NCBI GenBank assembly: GCA_031835245.1
Contig: JAVKOQ010000063.1
Location: 124,001 to 188,000 of the forward strand
DNA: 64,000 nucleotides
DNA from: Balamuthia mandrillaris
Lineage: Eukaryota; Discosea; Longamoebia; Balamuthiidae
Direction: 5' to 3'
The position numbers were made by a program, and so were the translations under genes. Under the pieces are notes generated by a model. That model worked only from the letters and a program-made list of their open reading frames with translations. It ran no database searches and was not told where the DNA came from. Shown here piece after piece: positions 1 through 10,931 of the stretch (position 1 is the first letter of the stretch; each line of letters opens with the position of its first letter).

Positions 1-54
1 TACAAGGAGAGAGAGAGAGAGAGAGAGAAAGGGAGAGAGAATGAAAAAAGGTAC

Positions 55-493
55 TTTTCAATGACTATAGCAAAAGATGGTCTCTTGCTGGGATCTTTCC
101 GCCAACAGGCATTCATCAGCTTGGCGAGACGAGGCAGCAGATCGTCTGTTATTTCCGGCCGTTCGTTCTTGTCGCAGATGGCATGGATGAGAGCCGGAAG
201 ACAGTCGGAGAAACGCGGATAGACGTGCGTTTGATACACCATCTCCCATAACGTCAATCCAAAGCTTTTTGTTTTCGTGTTTGTTTATATGAGAAGATAA
301 AAAGGGGAAAAAAGAGAAGCAAAACGAGAATGTACCTATATACATCACACTTTTCATCAAAACAGCCGGTAAAGACCTCTGGAGCCATGTATAACGGCGA
401 TCCTTGTGCTCCATGTAATACTTTCTCAGCTGGTCTTACCTTTGTAAGTCTGCATATTTTGTTTTCTAACATGTGAGTAATGATAAGGAAAAT

Positions 494-539
<46 letters not shown>

Positions 540-1930
540 AGAAGAGAGAAGAGAGAAGAGAGAGAAGAGAGAGAAGAGAGAGAAGAGAGAGAAGAGAGAG
601 AAAAAGCTAGAGAAAGAGAGAGTGAGTAGGAGACAGAGCGAGGAGAGACCCAAAATCGCAAACTTTCACCCGGTTATCTTTAGTGACCTGAAAGAAAAGC
701 ATTAAACGAGAGAGAGAGAGAGAGAGAGAGAGAAGAGAGAAAAACAAACAAAGAAACGAAGAGGAGATACAAACCAGAAGATTGGAAAGTTTCAAGTCAC
801 GATGAATGAATTGTGGCTTAGAGGAATGGAGCCAGTTCATTCCCAAAGCTGCGTCCTTGGCCATTCTCATCTTTTGAATGAGAGGAATATCGGCCTTGTC
901 TGGGTCGAAGAAGAAGATCCCATTTTTGTCAATGTGAAGCGAAAAATGAATAGCTAACAATATCATAAACGTACTTCCTATCAAGAGAGTCTCCAAGTCC
1001 ATTGGTAAAATTTCTGTCACGATACTTTATAAAGGTGAGCATGGAAAACGTGAGGTTAGAGGAAGAGAAGAAGAAAAAAGGAGAAGATGATGATGATTGA
1101 AGAACGAAGAACAAGAACAAACAACGAAGAACGAAGAACGAAGAACGAAGAACAAGCACAAGCACAAGCACAAGCACAAGCACAAGCACAAGCACAAGCA
1201 CAAGCACAAGCACAAGCAAGCACAAGCACAAGCACAAGCACAAGCACAAGCACAAGCACAAGCACAATAATCGGTGAAAGTTGAGGTTCAAGAATGAAAC
1301 AACCACCACAACAAGAAGGAAGAACTGAAGTAACGACAAGAACACGATAACAAAAGTAAAAAATACCTCATGCTTCCAGGTATAGTACAAGCGCCCATAA
1401 ACAGCACTTGGGGCCATTCAAGAAAAACAACGTGAGAAAAAAGAGTATCAAAAAACACAACAGAAAAAAAAAAGACAACATACCAACATTCGGGTGGTAT
1501 AACTTGCTGTTTGTATGTGAGAAAGAACGAGAGAAGAGAGAGAGCAGAGAGCAGAGAGCAGAGAGCAGAGAGAGAGAAGAGCAGAAGAGAAACGAGAGAG
1601 AACGAGAACAATAGAAGAGAAACAAATGAGTTATATGGTAAGGAAAGAATAGGAAAGGCATTTAAACAAAAAAAACCTCATAATTCTGACTTCAGCACGG
1701 AACGAGTCCAAGTCCTCCTCGCTGAGCGTCTGTCGGTGCAACACTTTGACGGCAACAGGCTGGCCTCTGCATTTGCCTCTGTACACTTTGGCGAACGCTC
1801 CCTCGCCGATCTCTTCCTCCAACCGGATTTCCTCGGGAGAGATCTCCGGGAGGTCTTCCTCCGAGTCCAACAGCTTTGGCGAGGGGGTGGTGGCGGGTGC
1901 CTTCTCCTTTCCTTTCTCTTTCTTCTCCAT
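55..1930 (-). CDS. TKL-family protein kinase (Raf/DRK-like), C-terminus beyond left edge
   Basis: A serine/threonine or dual-specificity kinase of the tyrosine-kinase-like group, probably a cytosolic signalling kinase. Exons read on the minus strand from ATG 1930: a charged ~35-residue leader, glycine loop GEGAFAKVYRG, ATP-binding lysine in VAVKVL, helix C, then HPNVVLFMGAC (typical of Raf/DRK kinases), catalytic loop IHRDLKLSNLLV, DFGLTK, activation-segment end YMAPEV, the SFGLTLWEM helix and a conserved late-lobe arginine in KRPSFA. All catalytic residues are present. At least five introns are needed, including one at ~1000-1370 filled with a hexanucleotide array and one at ~480-650 filled with GA on this strand. 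A donor-like gtacct lies at about 56, so the gene continues past base 1. Family call is firm; exact exon ends are my reading. Confidence 0.85.
495..602. repeat. (GA)n / (GAGAGAA)n microsatellite in a kinase intron
   Basis: Uninterrupted GA followed by GAGAGAA-type units on the plus strand. It is inside a minus-strand intron, hence CT-rich in the pre-mRNA. Shorter GA tracts at 7-40 and 709-739 lie in neighbouring introns of the same gene. Confidence 0.95.
1153..1267. repeat. (CAAGCA)n hexanucleotide array in a kinase intron
   Basis: About 19 near-perfect copies of CAAGCA on the plus strand, with one register slip near 1219. It lies between two kinase exons, so it is intronic and reads TGCTTG on the transcribed strand. 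Confidence 0.95.
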
Positions 1931-2039
1931 CCGTTTTGTTTTCTTTGTTTTTCTAAGTTTTGTTTATTTATTTTTGTTTTATTTTTTGTATCACATATTA
2001 ATATGTAATGTTGTTGAATTATTAATCGAGCGCTTGTGA

Positions 2040-2294
2040 ATGGAAGGAGCTAGTGAGGTGCCTTCCCTTCATGCATTTCCGAGACACCTTCAATGACGAG
2101 AGGGAACCCACCCTTTTCGCGAATACTCCCTAGCAACCCACCGAGGCGTTGTCATGACATTGGTTCTGTATCCAGACAACAACAGACCATCGGTTCTCTC
2201 TCCTCCACCTCTTCCTCCTCTCTCTCTCTCTCTCTCTTTCGCTCTCTCTCGCTCTCTCTCTCTCTCTCTTTGCAGTACACCCAGCAACGTTTTA
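2040..2294. other. Intergenic spacer with CT tract
   Basis: Spacer between the kinase start (1930) and the dynamin stop (2295). It holds a CT-rich tract at about 2218-2271 and no supported gene. Confidence 0.6.
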
Positions 2295-2561
2295 TTACTT
2301 GGGGCGAGAAAAGTTGGCTGAAGCCTCCAAGAACTCTCCCTCCAAAGAGGCCAGCTGCTTCATCTCTCCCTGCAGCTCCTTGTCGCGCTCCTGCAGCGTC
2401 ACTTTGTTGGGCTCCGCCTGGAAGAGCTCGGCCAGCTCCACGTCCGTCATTGATGTCACCTTGCCTTGTACTGCTCCCCACAGTCCGTTTTGACTGTGTA
2501 ATGCATTACAAAAAAGCCAACGACGATTAACGAATGAAGTGTGCAGAATGACGAACAAGAT

Positions 2562-2601
<40 letters not shown>

Positions 2602-5180
2602 AGAGAGCAGAGAGCAGAGAGCAGAGAGCAGAGAGGAGGGGAGAGGGGAGAGGAGAGAGCAGAGAGCAGAGAGCAGAGAGAGAACAATTGATGGAGAGTA
2701 ATGAAGACAGAAAGGAAGAAGACGTACATGGGCATGAAGAAAAAGTTGTGGAATTTGAGGAGTACATTTTGCACGATCCTAGCGCGAATGTCTTTAAACA
2801 AAACGCGAGACAGCGCCACAACCTCATCTTTCTTCTCCATAATGTTCATTTCATAATGTTTCTCCGGGAACTTGTGTCCATTGAAGCTGTTGTCGTTTTG
2901 TTCAGTTAAACCCAAAGACACTAGTAGTAAACAAGAAAAAGGGAAGCCGCTTACTTCATCATGTCCCAATATATGATGCGAGTGCAGTAGAACTCGTCCT
3001 TGCACTTATCCACACAATCCGCCACGACCTCGTCCACAAACTTGAAAAAGTGCTCCTTGACTGTCTGGATAAAGTAGGGATACTCATAAATGGCCGAGGC
3101 GGGGTTCTCCTGTCCCACGGTGACCTTTCTTCTTGGGATGCCGCTGCGTTCATCAAACGAGGAAGCCGGAGGCAGGGCCGATCTCTTCCCTTGCGAGATG
3201 AGCATGTAATCCACAATATCCAAACTCCTCTTCATGATGTAGATGGCCTTCTCATGGAGCTGTCGAATGAGGGGCAGCAGCGCCTTCATGGACTTCCTCT
3301 GAGCAATGTCGGAGGCAGCCCAGGCAAAGTTGGAGATGGTTGCCACTTTGGTGGGGCCGCCGGCGCAAGCAACCTCGTCCAGTGTCACCATCCCCATGTC
3401 GCAGTGGTGGCAGACGGCGCGAAACTGGGAAAGGAGGCGCTCAAATTGTTGCTTGCCGTAGAGCTTGTTCTCAGTGTAGGGGATGTTCCAATCGGGCTCC
3501 AACTCGATTGTCCTTGCCATTTGGTCCATCCAAGGTCCTGACTCTGTGAGGTAAGGAAGATTGAAGGAAGATAAAAGAAAGTATGGTCAAAAAATAGAAA
3601 AGTTAAGAAAGGTTCTTGTTTCTCTTGTTCTTCTTCTTCTTCCTCTTCTTCTTCGTCTTTCATTCTGTTTGGGTTTCTTAGATGAGTAGAAAGAGAAAGT
3701 TACCCTCAAGACTGAGTTCATCGTCCAAGGTTTGTCCATTCTGTTGCGGAATCCCTTCCAGAGTTCCTTTGAGCAGCTTTTCGAGGTTCTGCAAAAAGGC
3801 CACCACATAATTGCTTGCTCTGGCCCTGAGCTTATATGGCTCCAAGTTGGCTTGGCGTTCGCGGTTAGCCATCACAGCCTCCTGCGCCTCTCTCTTTCTC
3901 GTGTTGATGTTCTCGAGAACCTCTGGGAAGCGTTCTTGGTATTGCTTCCAGACTAGGTTGACAAGATACTCCCTAAATGCGTGAATGCCTACCATGGCTT
4001 GGTATCTAATATGAAAGCATTGAGACGACATAAAAAGAGTCTTGTTAAGGAAGGAGCTATCATCGAAGAGGAAGGAGAGATGAGTACCGTTTGTTATACT
4101 GAAGAGACTCCATGAGGTTAAGATCCTCCTTGATTGCATCTGCAAGGATCTTCTGATAGGACTCCGCCTTGCTGAAGCGGCTATGGCTGTGCCCGGTGGA
4201 GGTCAAAGACGTCAAGAAGCACTTGCCTTGTTCGTAGGGCAAGAGGCCTAAAAACTTGTTGACAGCCTCGGTGGTGGTCAACGTCTTCAAGTATTCCTGC
4301 CACTTGGTGCGCACAAAGATGGTCCTCTCAAAGCGGGGATCCACCTTGCTGAGCAGCTCCTCCATTTCGTTATGCTCCCCAGCGTGCTCCACGCAGATGA
4401 GGAAACGGTCCTGCTGCTTGATGAGATCCATTATGGCCTGCTCAATCTCGTCCAGTTTGGCATCTCTACTGCTGCTTCGTTTGCCAACACCGGAGCCAGC
4501 TGTTCCTGTGGAGAGGCTGCTTCCAGGAGCACCAGCACCAGCAGAAGAAGAAGAGGCAGGGCTAGTTATGCTACTTCCAGCAGGGCTGCTCCCTGCAGAG
4601 CTGGTGCTGTTGGAGACAACGGGAGGAGGCATGGAGGCTCGTCTGTCGGAAGGCCCGCCTGCAGGAGAGGAAGCTCCTCCTTTAGGAGTGGATGGTTCTT
4701 TGCTGAACTTGTCTGTTGAAATGGTGTTACTGCGTGAGGAAAGAGGTACTCCCGAAGAAGTAGATGGAGAAGAAGAAGAGGAAGTGCCTGAGAAAGATAA
4801 ACCTCCTTCAAAAGATTTCCCGCTAGCAGGTGTTGGTGCACCTTCTCCCTCTTCGGAAGATGTCTCTGGAACGACTGGCTTGGGAGGTTTCATCGGCGGA
4901 GTGTCGATGAGAGTAAGGTTCATCGTCATTTTGTGCTCATAATGTACTACAATAGGAACAGGCGAGGGGACGTTTCGTTTTTGAAGCTCCGCCCCGAGGT
5001 TCTCCACCGCCACCTCAAAGTCACGCTCATACTCGCCTCCCTTACCCGAGAGAACGGGGTCTCTCTTAATGGTCACCCTAGGAGTGTCTGTGATGTCAAC
5101 GTTGTTTACCAGGTTTAAGTAGAGTGGTCTTTTTGTTGGTTTGTCTTTTTTTTTTTTGGTTATTCGTTTGCAAAATAACG

Positions 5181-5211
<31 letters not shown>

Positions 5212-5231
5212 GTGGGAGAGAGCGCGTCCGC

Positions 5232-5279
<48 letters not shown>

Positions 5280-5968
5280 CGCGCGCGGAAATGGGAAAGA
5301 AGAGCGAGGGAGAAAAGCAAACGAGGAAGAGAGAGCGAGAACAGAAAGTGAGAGCGGAAAGTTGAAAAGGGAGGAACGAACTTCGTGTAATGGAGTGGCC
5401 CAAAAAGGCTTCTACCAATGTGGTTTTGCCGTGGCCACTTTGTCCTATGAATACAAATTCTGGCGGTTCTACATACGTGTTTGATCTAACGACTACGTGA
5501 GTTTGCTTGCTTTAAACAAAAAACCAAGACCGCCATGCAAACAACAACTTACTTCCTTGCCAGTTGAAGTATCTTGTGATACGTCTCGAAGAAATCTGGC
5601 TTGAACTCAGCATAAGCCCTGCACCAAGGTGGAAACCACAAAAAAACAGACAAAAAACCGACGATCAACAGAGAGGCAACATAGAAGATACACGCAATCG
5701 AGGCGGTAACGTACGTCCTATGCGAGCCTTCCATAATCTTCGTCTATTATTTACGAGGGAGGTGAGTCGGCCGCCTTCGTCACACCAGTCCCTTCCTCTT
5801 GAAATTGTTTTGGTTTTTTTTTTTGCTGAAAAAGGCAAACCTGGGCAGATAGAACTCCGAAAGGGTGTCCACCAATTGCGTATTTGTGCTGACATCATCC
5901 AGTAATGGCTTACGCAAAGAGGCCCAATTACTTTTACCGGAGAAGCCAACAACGCCAAAACGGAACAA
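2295..5968 (-). CDS. ARC5/DRP5-like dynamin-related GTPase
   Basis: A large GTPase of the dynamin superfamily, closest by eye to the plant DRP5/ARC5 group, whose relatives act in cytokinesis and organelle division. N-terminal exon starts near ATG 5968, then YAEFKPDFFETYHK, a P-loop GQSGHGKTTLVEAF, G3 region NLTLIDTPP, a Ser/Pro-rich insert of roughly 110 residues (about 4480-4870), then RFLICVEHAG and RTIFVRTKWQEY where a G4 motif is expected. The stalk carries GTLEGIPQQNGQTLDDELS and LSQFRAVCHHCDM, both aligning with ARC5 from memory, and ends with an ~80-residue helical tail at 2295. No PH or Pro-rich domain is seen. Oddities: the G4 aspartate is absent (TKWQ instead of TKxD). The first exon (5968 to about 5849) and its joining to the exon at about 5617 are uncertain. 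At least eight introns, several GA-rich. Confidence 0.8.
2562..2683. repeat. GA / GAGAGCA microsatellite in a dynamin intron
   Basis: (GA)n followed by GCAGAGA-type units; CT-rich on the transcribed minus strand, between two C-terminal dynamin exons. Confidence 0.9.
5181..5286. repeat. Compound GA and GC dinucleotide microsatellite in a dynamin intron
   Basis: Two GA tracts separated by a short non-repetitive stretch, then GCGCGCGCGCGC at about 5275-5286. The GC run is potential Z-DNA. It sits in the intron after the P-loop exon. Confidence 0.9.
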
Positions 5969-6728
5969 CGTAACGCAGGGAGCGCCAGCACACGGTGTCT
6001 TGTGCGGCTGGTTTTACGGGTGGTCCCGCCAAGCTTCTTCCTTTCTCCTTTCTCTTTTGTTTTGATTGATTTTTGATTTTTGATTTGCGGAAACAAAATA
6101 GCGCTGATGTCATCATTTCTCTTTTTAAGTTATTACTTCATTGTATGATTTTCTATTGGACGCACTATAATGCAAATACAAAAAAAGAAGCGACGAAGAA
6201 GAAAAACCTTTTACAAAAAAAAAAGAGTTTATTTGCGTTAGCCTTTTTTGTTGGCGCACTGTGGGGGGGCTCCCTTACTTGCAAGCAACAGCAGGATAAT
6301 GTGCATTTGCAGGAAGAAGATGAAGGCGTGGAGGGGGGTAGGGAGAAGACACAATAGCACAAAGTTGAAGAACAGTAATAATGTGAACAACAACGCGGTG
6401 GCTTTGTCTTTCCCTAACTCCCACGAGAAGAAGAGGAGAAACGAAAAGAAGAGAAGCTAAACATAAGGTTATTTAAAAAACAAGAAGCAAGAAGGAAGTA
6501 GAAGTTGGAGGCGTCGTTGTCGTGAGTAGTAGAGCCAGTGGGAAACAAAAAAAACTAAACAAACAAAAGCAAGCGCAAACTTAGAAAGAAAAAATGAAAG
6601 CGGAAAAGAAGAAAGAAGAGCAGAGTGAAGTCTTGAAAGAGAAGTTGTTTGTGTGAGAGTCCACATTTCGAATAAGGGGAAGATGATGACAACGAGTCAA
6701 AGAAGAACTTGTGTGTGCGTTTCCTGGT
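5969..6728. other. Spacer between dynamin start and the ubiquitin-like gene stop
   Basis: About 760 bp, A-rich on the plus strand. A minus-strand frame from about 6440 to the stop at 6238 reads a hydrophobic peptide (GKDKATALLFTLLLFF...), but T-rich sequence gives such peptides by chance. No gene is supported with confidence. Confidence 0.4.
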
Positions 6729-7187
6729 TCAATACAATATACAACAGCCACCGGAAGAGTTGGCGGGTTTTGGTTTGTTTCCGTCGTCCGAAGAATCTCT
6801 GTCCCTGAACTCTACTTCTTCCTATAAAGTTGTGATGAGAAGAAAATTAAATACGAGGAATCAAATCAAAATTTGACAAGAAAGAAAAGTCAAAATAATA
6901 ATCCGAGTCGTTGATGAGGGGAACACAAAAAAAGGGGAAGGGGGCGCGGAGGTTGCGGCGAAACGTACCACTTCCTGAAGTTGATCATAGTTGGAGAGGG
7001 GTGTGTTTGGCTCTAGCCACATTTTCTCTTGTGGGATGTAAAGCCCAACGTTGCCTTGGATGGCCACGTTGAGGGTTTCTGAAATAAATTGGATGGCTTC
7101 GTTCGTTGTTAACTTTGCATCGATTCGCAACGTTTTGTAGATGAGAGGGTAGGTTGGAGGAAACTTGATTCGCATAACCAAAGCCAT
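6729..7187 (-). CDS. Small ubiquitin-fold (talin-F0-like) protein with C-terminal CaaX motif
   Basis: Two exons: 7187-6969 (73 codons from ATG) and 6821-6729 (30 codons plus stop), giving 103 residues; the join is phase 0 at gtacgt...tatag. Residues 1-73 look like a ubiquitin-like F0/FERM-N fold: strand MALVMRIKFPP, YKTLRIDAKLTTNEAIQFI, then GLYIPQEKMWLEPNTPLSNY, which resembles the talin F0 segment ending in WLE..xxL. Residues 74-99 are a charged, probably flexible linker. The protein ends GGCCILY, so the last four residues CILY fit a CaaX prenylation box with a second cysteine next to it that could be palmitoylated. It is probably a membrane-tethered Ras- or Rap-pathway adaptor, but that role is inferred. 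I do not recognise a named family with this architecture. X = Tyr is unusual. Confidence 0.65.
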
Positions 7188-7601
7188 TTTTTGTTTGCTT
7201 TCGAAATAACAAAAAAAGGGGGAATAAGTGATGAGAGAATAAGAAATGAAAAACCATTAAAATAAACCAGAGACAATAAGCAGAGCAGAGGGAGAGAAGA
7301 AGATAAAAGAACGGAGATGAGGAAGAAAAGTCGAGTTTTTTTAACGTACTGTGTTGATTTGTTTCACCAGAAAAAAAGGTTCTCTTTATCTGTTCCTCCC
7401 GCTCCAGAAAGAAAGAAAAAATAACGTTCGTTGATTTAAAAAAAAAACCACAAAAAAAGGGATCCTCTTCCCTCCGATCGAGTAGTCTTTTTTTTTTGCT
7501 GCGGGGAAGAAGAAATCAAAGTAGCAAGGGGGGATCGGGCCTCGTTTCTCTTTTGTGCTACTTTTTTTTTGCCGCTGCAAAACAAACAAAAAAAAAGACC
7601 T
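7188..7601. other. Spacer without a supported gene
   Basis: A-rich on the plus strand with several homopolymer runs. I see no conserved coding segment; it presumably holds the 5' flank of the small ubiquitin-fold gene and the 3' flank of the next minus-strand gene. Confidence 0.5.
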
Positions 7602-8376
7602 TTACTCTCTGCAGGCTTTTTTTTTTTGAAACGAGAAAAAACGGAGGAGGTCTATTTTAGGGACCAAACAACAATTTTTTTTTGAATGGACGGTTGGAAA
7701 TGGAGGGTGGTAATGTATGGACCCAACTATGTCCAACGGGAAGTAGGAACCCGCCGTTGGACAGTTCTCAAAGTGGATTTGATTCCAGAAGTCCGGCGCA
7801 AAAAGGAAAGAAACTCCGTTGCTGTATTTTTTGGCGGTTAACTGTTTTGAGAATGAGGAGTCCCGAGGAAGAAGGAGCGACCAGGAGGAAGAGGAAGCAA
7901 AACGTGTTCCGGGGCTTTGGCGAGAGAGATGTAACGGTTCGCGAACACACGGGGAGGTATCAAAACAAACTACGTGAGAAAAAACAAAGCGTAACGAGCT
8001 GAAGTGTTTGATAAGATGGGAGTGGTAATACCTAGACCCGGAATATCTCTCAGCTCGGGTTTTCCGTCGTCCGGAACAAGTTCCCAAGGAGGAAGGTCAG
8101 CTTTGGAACGTTCGTAAAGTTCTCCCAACACCTGCTTCTGTTCTTCCGTGCGACACACGGTCGAAAACCCTAAAAGCATCATCAGCACACGACGACATGA
8201 ACAAGAGTGAGAACTCCCTCAGCAAAGTACATCCTCTCCGCACTCGTGCCCATTGTGAACATACCACTGACAAACTCTGCTTTAGTGTCACAGTATTTCG
8301 TGCCGTGCAGCACCTTCTCGACCAATTCCTCCGCTTGCATCCTGCTGTCTTGTCCTGCGTTCAGAGAATATATCAT
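7602..8376 (-). CDS. Unrecognised small spliced gene
   Basis: Reads from ATG 8376 (or the in-frame ATG at 8340) as MQAEELVEKVLHGTKYCDT..., donor GTATGT inside a Val-Ser-Gly codon run, then FSTVCRTEEQKQVLGELYER and PPWELVPDDGKPELRDIPGL. A second intron (gtattacc...cgtag) would join an open frame ending at the stop at 7602. The first two exons look protein-like, with an acidic amphipathic helix and four cysteines or so, while the last part is Ser/Phe-rich and could be non-coding. I do not recognise the family. The start codon overlaps a 12-bp palindrome centred on GTCGAC. Exon structure after 8030 is weak. Confidence 0.35.
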
Positions 8377-8385
8377 GTCGACATG
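8374..8385. promoter_or_regulatory. 12-bp palindrome CATGTCGACATG
   Basis: Perfect palindrome with core TGTCGACA, at the 5' end of the minus-strand small gene and about 360 bp upstream of the plus-strand zinc-finger gene. The same core recurs in other intergenic regions of the window. Confidence 0.4.
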
Positions 8386-8739
8386 GATTAATCGAGTGAA
8401 GCCACGTCATCCTTCCATTTAACGGTATCAACACACGTCACTATTTAAATTCCTTGCCCAGGATTGGCCAATTTTCGTTTAATTAACTTGTCTGCGTCCC
8501 TCCAATTAATTTGCTACCAAAAACCCGCGCCCACCACAACTCTCTCTCTGTCCAACCGACCGACAGCAAAGAAGAAAAAAAGGAAAATCCCTCCAAGAAA
8601 AAAAAGTCTAGTATATAAAAAGAAAGAGAGGGGGAGATTTGATGCGCATAGACACACCACCAGAAGAAACGTAGCGCAGCGCACGCCGTGAAGTGTTCAC
8701 TTTATTATTTTTTTTTCAACATATTTTATATTTGGAGAG

Positions 8740-10717
8740 ATGGGAGAAGCGCTGTTGGTGGAGTTGCAGAGGAGGAGAAGGAAGCCCCTCTTCCATCCGG
8801 ACCACCCTGGCCCGTTTTTCTTGAAGCATCTCGCCTCCCACAGCGCCTTCTCCGTGCCACCAAAGCTCGCCGCCAAGCTCGAGCGGGAGAGGCAACGCTA
8901 CGGCCCTCATTTCCCCCCTCCCACTACTTCCCAGCCGCTGCACGATCCGGAGGACCAAGTGATTGACCTCTCCGACCTGATCGCACGTTTTTCCACGTTC
9001 AAGCCGCCCACCCCTCCTTCCCTGGACAATATTCCGCGGTTGGCTCCCCTTCTTTCTTCATCCCCAGCTGCCCTTTCCTCCCCATCTTCATCTTCGACCA
9101 CTACGCCAAAGAATGTCAGAACGGTTCGTCCTTCGTTCATCCCGCTTTCTCCTGCCTCCTTCTTGGCCAACGTCCCGGCTTCACCATCCGCTGCTACGTT
9201 TCTGCCCTCATCAAAAGTGAAGGTGGAGAAGAGCTCACCCACTGCCTCCTTCTCTGCTCTGCATCTGTCGAGCCTACAACCTTCCTCTGCGGCCACTACA
9301 ACTACAACACGAGCCATTCCTCTTCGTTTACCTCTGCCTCCCTTGCCTGTTAAACAGTAAGTGCCTCGCTCTGTCTCTTTTTTCTCTTTACTCTTTTTCT
9401 ATGTTGGCGATTCTATGTTCTTTTCCCTTCCATCTTCTCTGCTCTCTCTTCTCTCCTCTTTTCTCTCGTTCTTTCTTCTCCTTCTTTCTCCTCACTTCTA
9501 TCTTCTCTTTGCATTCTCATTTTTTATTGTTCGTACAGTATCGCGAGACGCACAACAACATCAACTGGACAAAAACGACAGCGAGAGACTACGAATAACT
9601 CGACGGAAACAGGAACTTCCAACGGACAAGAATCCTTCGAGCAAACAACTGAACCATCACCCAAAAAGAAACAGAAAGAACGTCACGACAAACTAAAACA
9701 AACAACCTCCAACAAAACACAAGCGACATCGTCGAGGATGGTGTCTCTCAAAGAGGAGGCAAAAAAGAAGAGTTCTAAACAGAAACAGCAACTACCGCAC
9801 GAAGAGGAAGATTCTGACGATTCTTCTCTGGACAAACCCGATACAGAGGGAGCGGAAGACAAGAGAAGAAAGCGGAGACGAAGGCTGGCATCCCAAATAG
9901 AAAGAAAGTTTCCTTGCCAATTTGCCCGATGTAACAAGGCCTATGGGTTCGTTCAAACATTCTTCCTTTCCCCCCCTGCCTCATTCTTTATTCTTCTGTA
10001 AGTGTTACAAGATAGCTAACTCTTTATCTTTTCGCTCATTCCAGCACACAAGGCGCGTTGGATCAACACGTCCGAAAGAAACATCCAAATATGAGCTCGT
10101 TGAGAGGACCCTTCCAGGTTCCTCTCCCTCCTTCCCTTCCTCTATCTGCCCTATCCTTGCTTGCTCCCAATATGCAAGCAAACACAACCGCTCCATTACT
10201 GGCTCCCAGACCTTCTACTGTATCTCTCTCCCTTCTTCAACAAAACTTGACTGCACTATTTCTTCAAGGCCTTACTGCAACTTCATCTTCCTCTTCTTCC
10301 TCTCTTTCTCCGTCCTCTCTTCCATCGTCTTCCTCTTCCCCTTCCACATCAACCGATGCATCCACTTCAAGTCCAACTCTTTCGACTATCTCCTCTGCCT
10401 CTTCTCCTTCTCCTTCTTCCTCTTCCTTATCCTCTTCTGATTCTTTTTCTTCGTCTTTGTTGCCTCCTTCAACTATCTCTTCCTCCTCTGCTCCAAGCAC
10501 TTCCCCCACTCCCACCGCTTCCTCTCCGCTGAACTCTTCCTCCTACTCCGCTTCTTCCACCACTGTAAACTCTCCACAAACGGAGCAAACTGCCCTCACC
10601 GACGCCGCTCTCCTCCAACCAAAGGACCCGCCACCAAGAAGCGCCGCAACAAAGAAGCTCCCTATTCCTTGCAAACAATCTTCTCTTGGCCCTGCTGCCG
10701 TCCCGCCAGAGAAGTAG
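8740..10717 (+). CDS. Ser-rich nuclear protein with a single C2H2 zinc finger
   Basis: Three exons: ATG 8740 to about 9357, about 9541-9948, about 10044-10717. Splicing CA|GTAAGT to acag|T and GG|GTTCGT to ccag|C keeps one frame through all exons. The N-terminal ~200 residues are Pro/Ser-rich with a basic start (ELQRRRRKPLF). The middle is Lys/Gln-rich and basic (DKRRKRRRRLASQI, a likely nuclear localisation signal). This leads straight into one C2H2 finger, CQFARCNKAYG...LDQHVRKKH, whose second half lies across the second intron. The C-terminal ~190 residues are Ser/Pro/Thr-rich and probably disordered. A sequence-specific DNA-binding role is inferred from the finger only; no named family recognised. 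Confidence 0.8.
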
Positions 10718-10931
10718 GAGCCAACCAAACAGAGAATTGATTGCCTATAACGATATCAATCGAAATTTTGCAAACGTCATCGATATTTTTGTTTTCGGTT
10801 AATAATAATCCATATTTATCGTCATGGACACGAGCGAGGACACGAGATTCTCCACAAAAATTAAAACCAAAAAAATAAAAGAAAGTAGCAGAATAAAATT
10901 ACAAGAGAGAGAGACAAAAAAGAAAGAAAAA

